23,520 nucleotides of DNA, taken from Hungatella sp. UBA4396. Its GTDB lineage: Bacteria > Bacillota > Clostridia > Lachnospirales > Lachnospiraceae. The stretch spans positions 1-23,520 of the forward strand of contig DGRE01000013.1 of NCBI GenBank assembly GCA_002389905.1, written 5' to 3'. The translations under genes and the position numbers were made by a program. This document shows positions 14,894-23,245 of the stretch, piece by piece. How positions within the stretch are numbered: the stretch's first letter is position 1; each line of letters starts with the position of its first letter. The notes under the pieces were generated by a model. The model was given only the letters and a program-made list of their open reading frames with translations. It was not told where the DNA came from and ran no database searches.

Positions 14894-15196
14894 TTACTCT
14901 TTTTCCCCTTTCCATAAACAGGCTGACATATCGACCCGGCCATCCGGTAGAAAGGCTACGCCTTCGGCTTTCAGCATAGCCGTGCGGAGTTCCGGAAAAC
15001 TGCCGCCGGCAATAGAACCATCAGCCATTACCACCCGCTGCCACGGCAAATATTCCGGACAGAAACGCATTGCCCGGCCAACCTCCCGCGCAGCACGGGG
15101 CCTTCCAAGCATAAATGCGATTTGTCCGTATGAAACCACCTTACCCTGAGGAATCCGCTCTACAACATCATATACCTGGGTGAAAAATTGACTCAT
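14894..15196 (-). CDS. alkyltransferase-like (ATL) DNA-damage recognition protein
   Basis: The 100-residue protein matches the DNA-binding domain of O6-alkylguanine-DNA methyltransferase. It has IPQGKVVSYGQIA (15-27, with the base-flipping Tyr 23), the helix around AAREVGRAMR (35-44) and the active-site region PWQRVV at 51-56. In real methyltransferases this is PCHRV. Trp 52 replaces the nucleophile Cys, the mark of ATL proteins. ATLs bind alkylated guanine tightly and flag it to nucleotide excision repair rather than removing the alkyl group. The length fits ATL. It lies 52 bases after gapN with an AAGGAGAG site, probably as the second gene of that transcript, and ends at the terminator 14807-14857. 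Confidence 0.88.
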   Translation of the reverse strand: MSQFFTQVYDVVERIPQGKVVSYGQIAFMLGRPRAAREVGRAMRFCPEYLPWQRVVMADGSIAGGSFPELRTAMLKAEGVAFLPDGRVDMSACLWKGEKE

Positions 15197-15248
15197 AATC
15201 TTGCTCTCTCCTTGATCAATTAGAGGATTTATCAGAAGTATGTTTCAT

Positions 15249-16703
15249 TTATTCTGTTAAATTAATGGTGATTGCCTTAGGTCTTGTCATTGCTTCTATG
15301 GAATACTTCACCCCCTGGGTCCCCATACCGGAGGCTTTTACTCCTAAAAATGGGAAGTGATCCGGGCCTCTTTCTGTCTTATTATTAATTTGTACGGTTC
15401 CCACCTCTAATTTTTCAGCAATGCGGAAAGCCTTGTTGATATCTTTGGTAAATACGGAAGACTGCAGGCCATATTCTGAGCGATTGGCTATCTCTACCGC
15501 TTCCTCCATATTTTCCACCCGGATAATGGGAAGAATCGGTGAAAACGGTTCCTTCCAAGCAATCTCCATATCTACTGTTACATGATCCAGTAAAGTAGGA
15601 TAGATCAAATTTCCTTCTCTCTTATTTCCCACAATCAGGCCGGCACCTTTTGCAATGGCATCCTGAATTAAAAATTCGGCAAAATCAGCAGACTTCTGAT
15701 CGATCAAAGGAGTGACCACCACATTTTCCCTGGGATCGCCTACAGGCAGCTTTTCAATTCCGGCTTTCAGCATATCTACTAGCCGATCTGCTACTTCATC
15801 GGTGGTAATAATGCGTTTCACCGCCGTACAGCGCTGTCCGGAATAAGAGAATGCACCTTCCACAATATTTCTTGCCGCATATTCCAAATCAGCATCTTCC
15901 AGCACAAGAGCCGCGTCCTTACCGCCAAGCTCCAGCAACAGAGGGGTCATGCAGGATATCTGGGATAAGTGCCTGCCTACCTCCGTACTACCTGTAAAAT
16001 TAATGAAGTCTATGCCGCCATGTGTTACAATATAGTCGCCGATCTCGCTGCCTTTACCGGTAACGGTCTGCAGCACTCCTCCAGGCAATCCTGCATCCTG
16101 CAACGCCTTTACAAGGTGAAGGGCACTGATGGCTCCCTGCGTAGCGGGCTTTAATATAACCGTATTCCCCCCAATCAGTGCCGGACCTATCTTAGAAGCA
16201 GATAAATTAATGGGATAATTAAAAGGTGATATGGCTAATACAGTACCAAGAGGAACTCTTTTTACATAAGACATCTTATTGCGGGAGCCTCCCGGGAAAT
16301 TCTCCCCGCTCACCGCTATCCCTTCCAGGCTCTTTCCCGCATCCGCAGTAAACCGGAGAAAATCTGCGGTTCTCTTCACTTCTGATACAGAAGATTTCTT
16401 GTCTTTTGCAATCTCCATCATCAGAATATCCGATATTTCTTCCGCCCTTTCCTCCAAAAGCTCTGCTGCTTTGTACAATATCCCAGCCTTTTCATATATT
16501 GGAACACTGCTCCACAAAGAGAGACTTTCTTTGGAATACCGGATAACCTCATTAACCTCTTCTTTGCTGAGTGCCTGTATCTCACCCACAAGAGAACCGT
16601 CTGCCGGGGATGTTATGGTAATGACCTTACCCGATGCTGATTCCACCCACTGTCCATTGATTAAATTTCCATAAATAAGCTTTTCATTGCATAATCCAGA
16701 CAT
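15249..16703 (-). CDS. gapN: non-phosphorylating NADP-dependent glyceraldehyde-3-phosphate dehydrogenase
   Basis: GapN oxidises glyceraldehyde-3-phosphate directly to 3-phosphoglycerate and makes NADPH, bypassing ATP formation. The 484-residue aldehyde dehydrogenase has the catalytic residues N162 (FNYP), E258 (LELGGKD) and C292 (YSGQRCTAVKR). The substrate phosphate-binding set of GapN is also present: R111 (KRTAD), T188, R291 and R445 (NNKTERG). By my recollection these match the Streptococcus mutans enzyme residues with a constant eight-residue offset, and the GVKYSIEAMT ending is typical. The ATG at 16703 has AAGGAGAG six bases upstream. The in-frame codons above it cover the promoter at 16743-16772 and are not coding. 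It is probably co-transcribed with the ATL gene. Confidence 0.9.
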   Translation of the reverse strand: MSGLCNEKLIYGNLINGQWVESASGKVITITSPADGSLVGEIQALSKEEVNEVIRYSKESLSLWSSVPIYEKAGILYKAAELLEERAEEISDILMMEIAKDKKSSVSEVKRTADFLRFTADAGKSLEGIAVSGENFPGGSRNKMSYVKRVPLGTVLAISPFNYPINLSASKIGPALIGGNTVILKPATQGAISALHLVKALQDAGLPGGVLQTVTGKGSEIGDYIVTHGGIDFINFTGSTEVGRHLSQISCMTPLLLELGGKDAALVLEDADLEYAARNIVEGAFSYSGQRCTAVKRIITTDEVADRLVDMLKAGIEKLPVGDPRENVVVTPLIDQKSADFAEFLIQDAIAKGAGLIVGNKREGNLIYPTLLDHVTVDMEIAWKEPFSPILPIIRVENMEEAVEIANRSEYGLQSSVFTKDINKAFRIAEKLEVGTVQINNKTERGPDHFPFLGVKASGMGTQGVKYSIEAMTRPKAITINLTE

Positions 16704-16742
16704 ATCGATCTCTCCTTTCCATGTCTCCGTGATTTTCATATG

Positions 16743-16772
16743 ATTATAATATATCATAAATATGAGAGTCAG
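16743..16772 (-). promoter_or_regulatory. probable gapN promoter
   Basis: On the minus strand CTGACT (16772-16767) precedes a perfect TATAAT (16748-16743) by 18 bases. It lies about 40 bases upstream of the gapN ATG at 16703. Confidence 0.55.
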
Positions 16773-16821
16773 ATACCAATAATATTGCATTATAATTTGC
16801 GGAAGTAATTTTAAGTTTGTT

Positions 16822-16902
16822 TTATTCCTTATATTCCCGCTTTTCTTCTAAAAGCTCATAATCAACCCATTCATGATTTGGATTTGTTTCAGTAAGTACA
16901 GC
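16822..16902 (-). other. in-frame 26-codon open stretch beyond the amidohydrolase stop
   Basis: Directly after the TAA of the M20 hydrolase gene (16903-16905), the same frame stays open for 26 codons to a second TAA. The encoded end is protein-like: TNPNHEWVDYELLEEKREYKE in part, strongly charged. It may be a former longer C-terminus cut by a one-base change to TAA, or chance. It has no start codon with a ribosome site of its own. Confidence 0.3.
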
Positions 16903-18141
16903 TTATTCGTTCACAACCTTGTTAACCAGGCGCAAAAACGCCTGTACACCTATCTCTAACTTATCATCGGGTGTATGTTCTTCTTTACAGTGAGACAATC
17001 CGCCTTCTGACATCACGAACATCATAACTGTCGGTACCTGCGTTGCCATTTCTACTGCATCATGCAAAGGTCCGGAATACATATTAGTTGGTTCTCCAGT
17101 TTGCTCTTCTACTGCGGTTTTACACAATTCAATCAAATGATCATCAAATAACTGGGGAGCCACTGTACAAATCTTGTCCCACTTTGCAGTAACACCATGG
17201 TCTTTTGCCGCCTGCTCAACAACCTGCTGTGCTTCCTCGTGCATTTTCTTTAAATCAACAGGGTCAATGGTCCTTTGATCCAGAGAAATCACACATTTTC
17301 CTGGTACAATGGTTACAACATCAGGTTCGACACGTACCTGTCCAACTGTACATACAGCATTGTATTTCAGAGCAATTTCTTTAAAAGCCAGCGCAGATTG
17401 AGCCGCTGCCAAAAAGGCATCCTGGCGCATTCTGGTTGGGAATGAACCGGCATGTGAAGATTGTCCGGTGAATTCAATAGAATAACGTTCTACACCTGCA
17501 GCGCCATAAACACTGGAAACATCTTTACCTGTGTTCTGAAGAACCGGTCCCTGTTCAATATGCAGCTCAAGATAGCTCATCAGATTACGGGCTTTCATTT
17601 GGGTATGTGCATTTAACATGTTTGCCGGTTCAACATCATACTTCCTCACCGCATCCTCAAATTTTACTCCATTTACATCTCTTCTTCCCATAAGTTCATC
17701 GATATCCAGAGAACCGCTGGCCGCCGAAGAACCAAGACAGCTGTAACCAAATCTCGCTCCCTCTTCATCAGCCCAGTTAACAGCATATATGGTCTTCCTG
17801 GGCTTGACGCCATTTTTATAATATTGTCTTAAAACTTCCAGACCTGCAACAACTCCCAAAGCGCCATCCAGACCTCCGCCATTGGGAACACAGTCTAAAT
17901 GACTTCCGATTGCTGCTGCTTCTTCTGTTTCACCTTCCATTTTTGCCCACTGGTTACCGGCAGAATCTATGGTAACTACGGCACCACATTCTTCCGTTTT
18001 TGCTTTAAACCAGTCTCTCGCTTTCTGCCATTCCGGTGTCCACGCTACTCGCTGTGCACCTTTTTCATCAGCGGTAAGCGCTGCCAGTTCCTCTAAATCC
18101 TCTACGGCTCGTTTTGCGCCTTCATCTAAGTTGTAACTCAT
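16903..18141 (-). CDS. M20-family amidohydrolase (N-carbamoyl-amino-acid/allantoate/ureidopropionase type)
   Basis: The 412-residue Zn-dependent enzyme belongs to the HyuC/AllC/AmaB branch of peptidase family M20. Metal ligands and catalytic residues are visible: H81 and D83 (GSHLDCVPNGG), bridging D92 (LDGALGV), E126/E127 (ADEEGARF), H194 (LELHIEQGPVL) and H384 (GLSHCKEEH). The dimerisation or lid domain is the central part (about 210-330), with the GQSSHAGSFPTRMRQDA substrate-binding segment. These enzymes hydrolyse N-carbamoyl or ureido bonds in pyrimidine, purine and hydantoin breakdown. The exact substrate is not readable, and no hydantoinase or allantoinase neighbour is present. Start at 18141: AGGAGGT lies six bases before this ATG, and the ATG further up has no such site. 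It appears monocistronic. Confidence 0.85.
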   Translation of the reverse strand: MSYNLDEGAKRAVEDLEELAALTADEKGAQRVAWTPEWQKARDWFKAKTEECGAVVTIDSAGNQWAKMEGETEEAAAIGSHLDCVPNGGGLDGALGVVAGLEVLRQYYKNGVKPRKTIYAVNWADEEGARFGYSCLGSSAASGSLDIDELMGRRDVNGVKFEDAVRKYDVEPANMLNAHTQMKARNLMSYLELHIEQGPVLQNTGKDVSSVYGAAGVERYSIEFTGQSSHAGSFPTRMRQDAFLAAAQSALAFKEIALKYNAVCTVGQVRVEPDVVTIVPGKCVISLDQRTIDPVDLKKMHEEAQQVVEQAAKDHGVTAKWDKICTVAPQLFDDHLIELCKTAVEEQTGEPTNMYSGPLHDAVEMATQVPTVMMFVMSEGGLSHCKEEHTPDDKLEIGVQAFLRLVNKVVNE

Positions 18142-18251
18142 AAGGATACCTCCTGCTTTCAACATTCTTTTTACTGCTTTCCTCTGGAATATAATGTTCC
18201 TTTTACACTTGTTCTCTTATTCAAAAAATCATTTATAGATTGAATCAGTAC

Positions 18252-19739
18252 TTATCTGATCTCCCTGGCAAACTCCCAGTTGATCCCTCTGTCTCCTGAT
18301 TGGTACAGCACCTCTTGACCTCCATCAGCCCCCTGCCCTATTACCATTTTCAAAATTCCATCTTCTTCATACGGCATTTCCGGGAAATCAAAGGGCGCAT
18401 CCTGGCTTGGTTCTTTCTCCATGACGGAATACGGAAGCTGTACCCGCTCTGTATGCTTTCCGCCATCATCTGTCCGAAATAGTTCTGCCTCATCGCCCCC
18501 ATTATGTGACAGACAGAAAAATCCCAGCTTCTCATCAAGAAAGACAATGCCTGCTGCCACTCCGCCCTGGCCTAAAAACGGATCTTTATTTACAATCATC
18601 CAACTCTTTCCCCCGTCTTCACTGTATTCCAGATTATAATAGCGGCTTCCAAGAGCAGCATCTACTTCATTCAAGCGGAACCGGCCCCCATTTTCAAATT
18701 GAAATTCCTTGTCCGGATCGATTGGGGCAGGTTTATCTTCATCAGATAATTCGAAGCCCCCTTGATCCTCCCCTTCTGACGCTGCCAGATAGCGTATTGG
18801 CGTAATTTCATTTTCCTTACCCGGTACAAATACCGAAACTGTATATCCGCGAATATTGAGGCGATTCTCAGCACCGGCTGTGCCGCCTTCATTTGATTCT
18901 ACCCAAATGATTCCTGCCGGATTACTTCCCCAGTCCCGTACTCCATAATAAAGAATACCATATTCTTCTTCATCCCACCTCTGCACAGATTCTTTCAAAT
19001 CAACTTGTTTTAAAATATCAAGCATGGGCTGCAGCTTTTTATGGTTTTCCCCTTGTTCCGCCACTGTCCCATCCAGATAAACCGTGGCCCGTTTTGAGCT
19101 GCTTTCATCATAGCTGATCAGATAGGTCTTTAAATTTCCTCTGTCATCATTTCCATACAAATAGGTTTCCAGCGAAGTTATGGTTCCATCCGGTTTGAAA
19201 TGAAGATTAAAACTGGTGGCAACATAAAGTTCTTCCGGCATTTGAAGCTTCTTCTTAAAATCCTCCAGCATTTTATCCATTCCATCTGAAAAAACATTAT
19301 CATGAGTAATCTCTACCGTCCTTTTATGACTTCTCTCATATAAAAACCATGATAATTTCCCATTAAAGCTGCTGGCACTATATAAAATTTTCTGTCCATA
19401 AAATAATGTAATTCCTATACCAAACAACAGAAATACACACATGTAGCCTCTATACAGCCATGGTTTTTTATGATTCCTTTGCATTGAGGTTTCTTTTAAA
19501 ACACCGGCCTGTTCTTCCGCCCTTTTTCCTTTCTTTACTGCTGTTATGATAGCTGTCAAAAACATCACACTGAAAAATAATACACATCCTGCTAATACCG
19601 GTACATTTCTGCGCCGTCCTCCAAACTGACACAATCGGTATAAATGATGCAAAAACACAAAATATACTGCTGCTGTCAGAGGATTTATCATCAAAAGCCA
19701 GAATGCTTTCCAGCTCATTCTTCCTTTATTTTCCTGCAT
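18252..19739 (-). CDS. membrane-anchored protein with C-terminal Asp-box (BNR-like) repeats
   Basis: I do not recognise a named family. The 495-residue product (ATG at 19739, GGAGG nine bases upstream) has three membrane segments in the first 130 residues: about 12-32, 44-62 and 90-110. A large domain outside the membrane follows. Its end carries three Asp-box-like motifs (S/T-x-D-x-G-x-x-W), at about 373-380 (SEDGGKSW), 423-430 (TDDGGKHT, Trp missing) and 481-488 (SGDRGINW). Asp boxes mark beta-propeller blades in sialidases and photosystem assembly factors, but here there are too few for a full propeller and no sialidase catalytic motif. It starts 20 bases after the YARHG gene stop, so it is the second gene of that operon. 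A GTG overlapping the YARHG stop is an alternative start. Confidence 0.7.
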   Translation of the reverse strand: MQENKGRMSWKAFWLLMINPLTAAVYFVFLHHLYRLCQFGGRRRNVPVLAGCVLFFSVMFLTAIITAVKKGKRAEEQAGVLKETSMQRNHKKPWLYRGYMCVFLLFGIGITLFYGQKILYSASSFNGKLSWFLYERSHKRTVEITHDNVFSDGMDKMLEDFKKKLQMPEELYVATSFNLHFKPDGTITSLETYLYGNDDRGNLKTYLISYDESSSKRATVYLDGTVAEQGENHKKLQPMLDILKQVDLKESVQRWDEEEYGILYYGVRDWGSNPAGIIWVESNEGGTAGAENRLNIRGYTVSVFVPGKENEITPIRYLAASEGEDQGGFELSDEDKPAPIDPDKEFQFENGGRFRLNEVDAALGSRYYNLEYSEDGGKSWMIVNKDPFLGQGGVAAGIVFLDEKLGFFCLSHNGGDEAELFRTDDGGKHTERVQLPYSVMEKEPSQDAPFDFPEMPYEEDGILKMVIGQGADGGQEVLYQSGDRGINWEFAREIR

Positions 19740-19759
19740 AAGATACATCCTCCAAATTC

Positions 19760-22018
19760 TCACTCCATATTTTGCTGCTGTTCCTGAATCAAGCGAATAT
19801 TGGACTGTTCTATTTCATTCAGCATACGTTCATCAAAATCTTCCGGAGCAACCGTTCCTTCATACCAACTGCATTGATTAAAATATCTCTGTAATTCTTC
19901 ATCATTAAACCGCCTGCCGTGTCTTGCATAAATCTCGTTTCTTGCAATCTGCAGCCGGCTGGCCGAAAGATTCCATAAATCAGGCTCCTGAAGCAGGCTG
20001 TTACTGCTGTTAGGAAATACAAATTCATATCCGTCATATTTTGCCGTATCAGACTGAATCCGGAAAGTCTCCCGGATTTGACTGATTTCACGTGTCATTT
20101 TCTGGTATTCCTCCATTATGGCACTGTCTTCCATATAAAACGTAACATCGGTAGGCAGTGACATCACATATACGTGGGGACCATCATATCCCCATACTTC
20201 GTAATCCGGCAGGTTGACATAGCTGCCATCCGAATATGATTTAATATAGAATAAAACCCCATCACCCATCAGATCATAGGATTTTTTCTGATGGTAGCTG
20301 CATCCTCCCTCAAACTCTTTTCTGACAGCCAGACTGTTCCAATCCTTTGGCAAATCCATTTCAAAACCTGGGGCCTGAGAAGCAGGAGGCTGAACCGATG
20401 GCTCCTGCCCCGTTTCGGGCTGCTCTGTTTCTATGGTTTCATTTTCTGCCTGCTTTGTATTATTAATTTGCGGCATGGTTTTCTCAGCTTTCGTCTCGTC
20501 ATATACTCTCGTTTCACCCGCTCTCCGATGGTACGTCCCTATGAACATCAGGCCTCCAAGTGCTGTGCAAATGACAACCATTCCGGTTATAAAAATCCGA
20601 ATTACAAGCCCGGCCTTATCTTTCAAATAATCCGAAGATTCCGTATAGGTACAGGCTCCATACCTCATTGCCTCCCTGACTGGTGTATTTTCGGGGCTGT
20701 ACGAAAGCAGAGAATGGCAGATATCTTTTACCTTCTCAATTTCACCTGCCTGTTCATAGACTTTCATTTGAATAGGCATAATAGAAATGCGGTAATATGC
20801 CTCCGGATAACGTTCACAATATACGTTCACATAGGCTTCCACCTGTCCGAATTTCTGAGCCATATAGGCTTTCCTGATTTCAGTTAGTAGAAGCCCCGCT
20901 TCCCCCGCCCGTTTTAATACGGGATGCTTTTTTATAAGCTGCTTCTGGTACGCAAATTCTGCTTCTGCATCTTCATCTCTTCCCAGCCTCAGAAAGCAGG
21001 CCTGGAGCAGATTGCTGTGAAGCAGCCGCATCAGTTTCTTCTCCCGAGCGCCATTCCAGTCATAATCTGCCAACTCCAGGGCCTGAGCATATTTTCCAGT
21101 CCGGACAAGCCCGACAGCAGCATTATGTATTTGTTTTTTATAGTAAGACCGGAGCCAATAAAAGCCATAAGCGGCCTCCATCAAAAAAGCGAACGCAGCA
21201 GTAAGCGGCCGATTTTCCTTTATAAGTACCTCCATATACTTTTTTGTCCAATAAATTTCCAAAGTATATGCTAAACTCACAATTGCAAGAGTTAAAGTTA
21301 AAATAATTCCCATACCGTCTCTTGAATTCAAAAGAATCCATTTATATAAATATTCCTGAAAAAAGTAAAAAACCAATCCACAGATCAAAAACAATTTCAG
21401 ACACCGATTCCAGTACCGTCTCCTGTCATGAATCAAAAACCATCGCTTTCCGGCTTCAAATGCTGCCTTATTCTCCCCATCTTCCACCAATTGCAATAGT
21501 TTTTCTTTTGCATAATTTCTCTTTTTCCTGTTATTCTTAAAAGGCAGAAATACACATAGTATCTCAAATGCAATAACAATATAAAAGTATGCCCGGATAT
21601 TTGCTATCTCTCCTGTGCCGTATTCAATTGAAGACAGCCCTACTCCACTTAATATTTCCCATTCCCATTTTTCTGTATTGTCAAAACCAAGCAGCAGAAG
21701 GCGAATTGGCCCACGGTCTAATGTTTTCTCCCTGACACTTCCCTCGATTGCCAGCCTCGTCCGCTTCTCATCTAATCGTTCTGCATAACTGACCCTAACA
21801 CGAACGTCTTCTTCTGCAGCAAAAACATGAACATTCCCGCCATTTGCCTCAACATTGATGAGAAATGTCTGCTTTGACGGCATAATTTCCATCTCTGTAA
21901 CATGCAGCCGCTTTCCTTCACTGAGAAAAAGCCACAGCGCAAAGCAGACGACTAAGCCGATCAACCCATAATACAAGAAACGCATGTTACTTAACTTCAC
22001 TCCGCTTTTTTTATCCAT
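19760..22018 (-). CDS. multi-pass membrane protein with extracytoplasmic YARHG domain
   Basis: The 752-residue protein has membrane segments near 12-31, 142-162, 203-223, 232-252 and 475-497. A cytoplasmic helical region of TPR-like character (about 285-460) lies before the last one. Outside follows a disordered Glu/Gln/Pro-rich linker (about 515-560) and a globular part. The YARHG domain closes the protein (about 684-745): NEIYARHGRRF with YARHG at 697-701, then an F/W-rich CSWYEG segment. YARHG is a short extracellular domain of unknown function, common in Clostridia. An AGGGGTGG site sits four bases before the ATG. It forms a two-gene unit with the Asp-box protein, and no substrate or partner is evident. 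Confidence 0.8.
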   Translation of the reverse strand: MDKKSGVKLSNMRFLYYGLIGLVVCFALWLFLSEGKRLHVTEMEIMPSKQTFLINVEANGGNVHVFAAEEDVRVRVSYAERLDEKRTRLAIEGSVREKTLDRGPIRLLLLGFDNTEKWEWEILSGVGLSSIEYGTGEIANIRAYFYIVIAFEILCVFLPFKNNRKKRNYAKEKLLQLVEDGENKAAFEAGKRWFLIHDRRRYWNRCLKLFLICGLVFYFFQEYLYKWILLNSRDGMGIILTLTLAIVSLAYTLEIYWTKKYMEVLIKENRPLTAAFAFLMEAAYGFYWLRSYYKKQIHNAAVGLVRTGKYAQALELADYDWNGAREKKLMRLLHSNLLQACFLRLGRDEDAEAEFAYQKQLIKKHPVLKRAGEAGLLLTEIRKAYMAQKFGQVEAYVNVYCERYPEAYYRISIMPIQMKVYEQAGEIEKVKDICHSLLSYSPENTPVREAMRYGACTYTESSDYLKDKAGLVIRIFITGMVVICTALGGLMFIGTYHRRAGETRVYDETKAEKTMPQINNTKQAENETIETEQPETGQEPSVQPPASQAPGFEMDLPKDWNSLAVRKEFEGGCSYHQKKSYDLMGDGVLFYIKSYSDGSYVNLPDYEVWGYDGPHVYVMSLPTDVTFYMEDSAIMEEYQKMTREISQIRETFRIQSDTAKYDGYEFVFPNSSNSLLQEPDLWNLSASRLQIARNEIYARHGRRFNDEELQRYFNQCSWYEGTVAPEDFDERMLNEIEQSNIRLIQEQQQNME

Positions 22019-22339
22019 TCTTCCACCCCTGTAAAAATATATAGAATAAATTTAATGATAGCATAAAAATGAATGAAAGTAATAGCGAATTCATTAATAT
22101 TTTTTAACAAATATTTTTCTCTCTTGTTCACACTGTAAACGGCTTGTTCTTCAAGGCAAAACAGACAGCCATGACGTTTAAGAATCCGGATACTGTTGAC
22201 ACTCTTCCCTCTCTCAAAATGAAGCGGAATCAAATTATGGAAAGGAGGCGCAGATTGACTTCATGAAGAAGTGAGTTTATAATGAAAGTAGTATCAAAAA
22301 ATATTGAGCGCTATCTACGGATACAGAATAGGGGTAAAT
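22019..22339. other. 321-bp AT-rich intergenic region between divergent genes
   Basis: Near the YARHG gene, TGCTATCAT (22063-22055, minus strand) could be an extended -10 for that operon, though no good -35 is seen. From about 22090 to 22262 the base composition rises and both strands are open. The + frame ends MKRNQIMERRRRLTS before a stop at 22265, and the minus frame holds about 50 protein-like codons. Neither has a convincing start with conserved domain content, so a decayed gene fragment is possible. The right end holds the glutaredoxin promoter at 22255-22283. Confidence 0.45.
22255..22283 (+). promoter_or_regulatory. near-consensus sigma-A promoter of the glutaredoxin-like gene
   Basis: TTGACT (22255-22260) and TATAAT (22278-22283) are exactly 17 bases apart. 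Transcription would start near 22290, about 50 bases before the ATG at 22340. A short CTTCATGAAG palindrome in the spacer (22259-22268) could bind a regulator. Confidence 0.8.
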
Positions 22340-22663
22340 ATGAAAGTAACCATGTATGGGACGGAAATTTGTCCTGATTGCGTTAAGGCGAAAAAGAGCT
22401 TAACAGCACTTAATGGTATTGAGCTTCAGTATAAGAATATTACCAATGACACAGCCACTTTAAAGGAATTTTTATCCTATCGGGATAACGACAGTATGTT
22501 TCAGGAAGTTAAGGAAGCCGGGAGAATAGGGATACCGTTTTTTATATTAGAAAATGGAGAAAAAACCTTTGATATCAGTAAATATGTAAATATGTCTACT
22601 GAAACCGGAGAAATGGAAAGCGCTGTTGCTTTTTGTTCTATTGACAAAAAAGGGCAATGCTGA
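22340..22663 (+). CDS. glutaredoxin-like thiol-disulfide protein
   Basis: The 107-residue protein has the thioredoxin-fold start MKVTMYGTEICPDC with the redox pair C11 and C14 (CPDC), and the cis-proline loop GIPFF (P66). It lacks a signal peptide and is a cytoplasmic thiol-disulfide or thiol-transfer protein. CPDC differs from the classical CPYC, and the C-terminal 30 residues are less typical. The start is the ATG at 22340, five bases after AGGGG. Codons upstream in frame have no ribosome site. It is single, between the promoter at 22255-22283 and the hairpin at 22709-22735. Confidence 0.8.
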   Translation: MKVTMYGTEICPDCVKAKKSLTALNGIELQYKNITNDTATLKEFLSYRDNDSMFQEVKEAGRIGIPFFILENGEKTFDISKYVNMSTETGEMESAVAFCSIDKKGQC

Positions 22664-22700
22664 TCATTTAAAATCTAAATTTTCAAACTTACTGGTAACA

Positions 22701-22735
22701 GAAAAAACAGGAGTAGGAAGTTTTTCCCTACTCCT
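22701..22735 (-). terminator. hairpin terminator, strongest on the minus strand
   Basis: A 9-bp stem (22709-22717 with 22727-22735) is followed on the minus strand by six T residues (complement of 22702-22707). It therefore ends the small-gene operon from the right. On the + strand, where it follows the glutaredoxin gene, the tail is TATTATA and termination would be weaker. Confidence 0.8.
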
Positions 22736-22780
22736 TATTATACTCGCCGCATTTTTTATATTAGCTATAGAAATGCCGGA

Positions 22781-22987
22781 TTAACTTATTATATTGCATC
22801 CAACATTTTCGATACAAGATTTAATTAAATTTTCATCCGTTGATTCATTGTATCCGACTTCAATGGAACCTCTTGCTGCATCAATATTGACCATAGAAAT
22901 CCCTTCTATTTTATCTAATGCATTTTTCAACTGGGTTTTAACTTCCGAATTCTGTACGCCTGATATCTCATATTGAATTTTGTTCAT
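22781..22987 (-). CDS. heavy-metal-associated-fold protein lacking CxxC
   Basis: This 68-residue protein has the beta-alpha-beta-beta-alpha-beta pattern of HMA copper chaperones. IQYEISGV is the first strand, a helix covers 14-27, then IEGISMVNIDAARGSIEVGYN (28-48) and the closing CIENVGCNIIS. The metal-binding CxxC after the first strand is replaced by VQNSEV (11-16). The only cysteines are near the C-terminus (C58 and C64), so canonical copper delivery is unlikely. AAAGGGG precedes the ATG. It lies 24 bases downstream of the cold-shock gene and is probably the last gene of that operon. Confidence 0.7.
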   Translation of the reverse strand: MNKIQYEISGVQNSEVKTQLKNALDKIEGISMVNIDAARGSIEVGYNESTDENLIKSCIENVGCNIIS

Positions 22988-23011
22988 AAGATAACCCCTT
23001 TCCCGTTTAAA

Positions 23012-23221
23012 TTATATTTTTTGCACATTAAAAGCAGATAAGCCTTTATCGTCTTGTCTAACATCAAAATTGACAGACTGGCCCTCGTGTAAATCTTTAT
23101 TATGAGTCTTTTCTTTGACTTGCGAATGATGCACGAATACATCCTGACCTTCATTGCTTGAGATAAAGCCGTAGCCTCTTTCGTTATCAAACCATTTAAC
23201 TACACCAGTATAATTGGACAT
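23012..23221 (-). CDS. cold-shock domain RNA chaperone (CspA family)
   Basis: The 69-residue protein is a single cold-shock domain. The RNA-binding motifs are RNP1-like RGYGFI (15-20) and RNP2-like VFVHHS (28-33), with the invariant GVVKWFD opening (6-12). It binds single-stranded RNA or DNA and melts secondary structure. AAGGAGG lies eight bases before the ATG. It sits between the 50-residue gene (24 bases upstream) and the HMA-fold gene. Confidence 0.93.
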   Translation of the reverse strand: MSNYTGVVKWFDNERGYGFISSNEGQDVFVHHSQVKEKTHNKDLHEGQSVNFDVRQDDKGLSAFNVQKI

Positions 23222-23245
23222 GTTGGGAACCTCCTTATATAAATT

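Noticed and set aside
14894..15196. O6-methylguanine-DNA methyltransferase call
   Set aside because: The nucleophile Cys is Trp 52 and the N-terminal domain is absent, so ATL fits better.
18252..19739. Sialidase call for the Asp-box protein
   Set aside because: Only three Asp boxes (one lacking Trp), no catalytic FRIP motif or sialidase active-site residues, and N-terminal membrane segments instead of a secretion signal.
21997..22233. 78-codon minus strand frame overlapping the start of the YARHG gene
   Set aside because: No ribosome site at its start, it overlaps a well-supported start in another frame, and its end is only hydrophobic AT-rich sequence. Kept only as a possible fragment.
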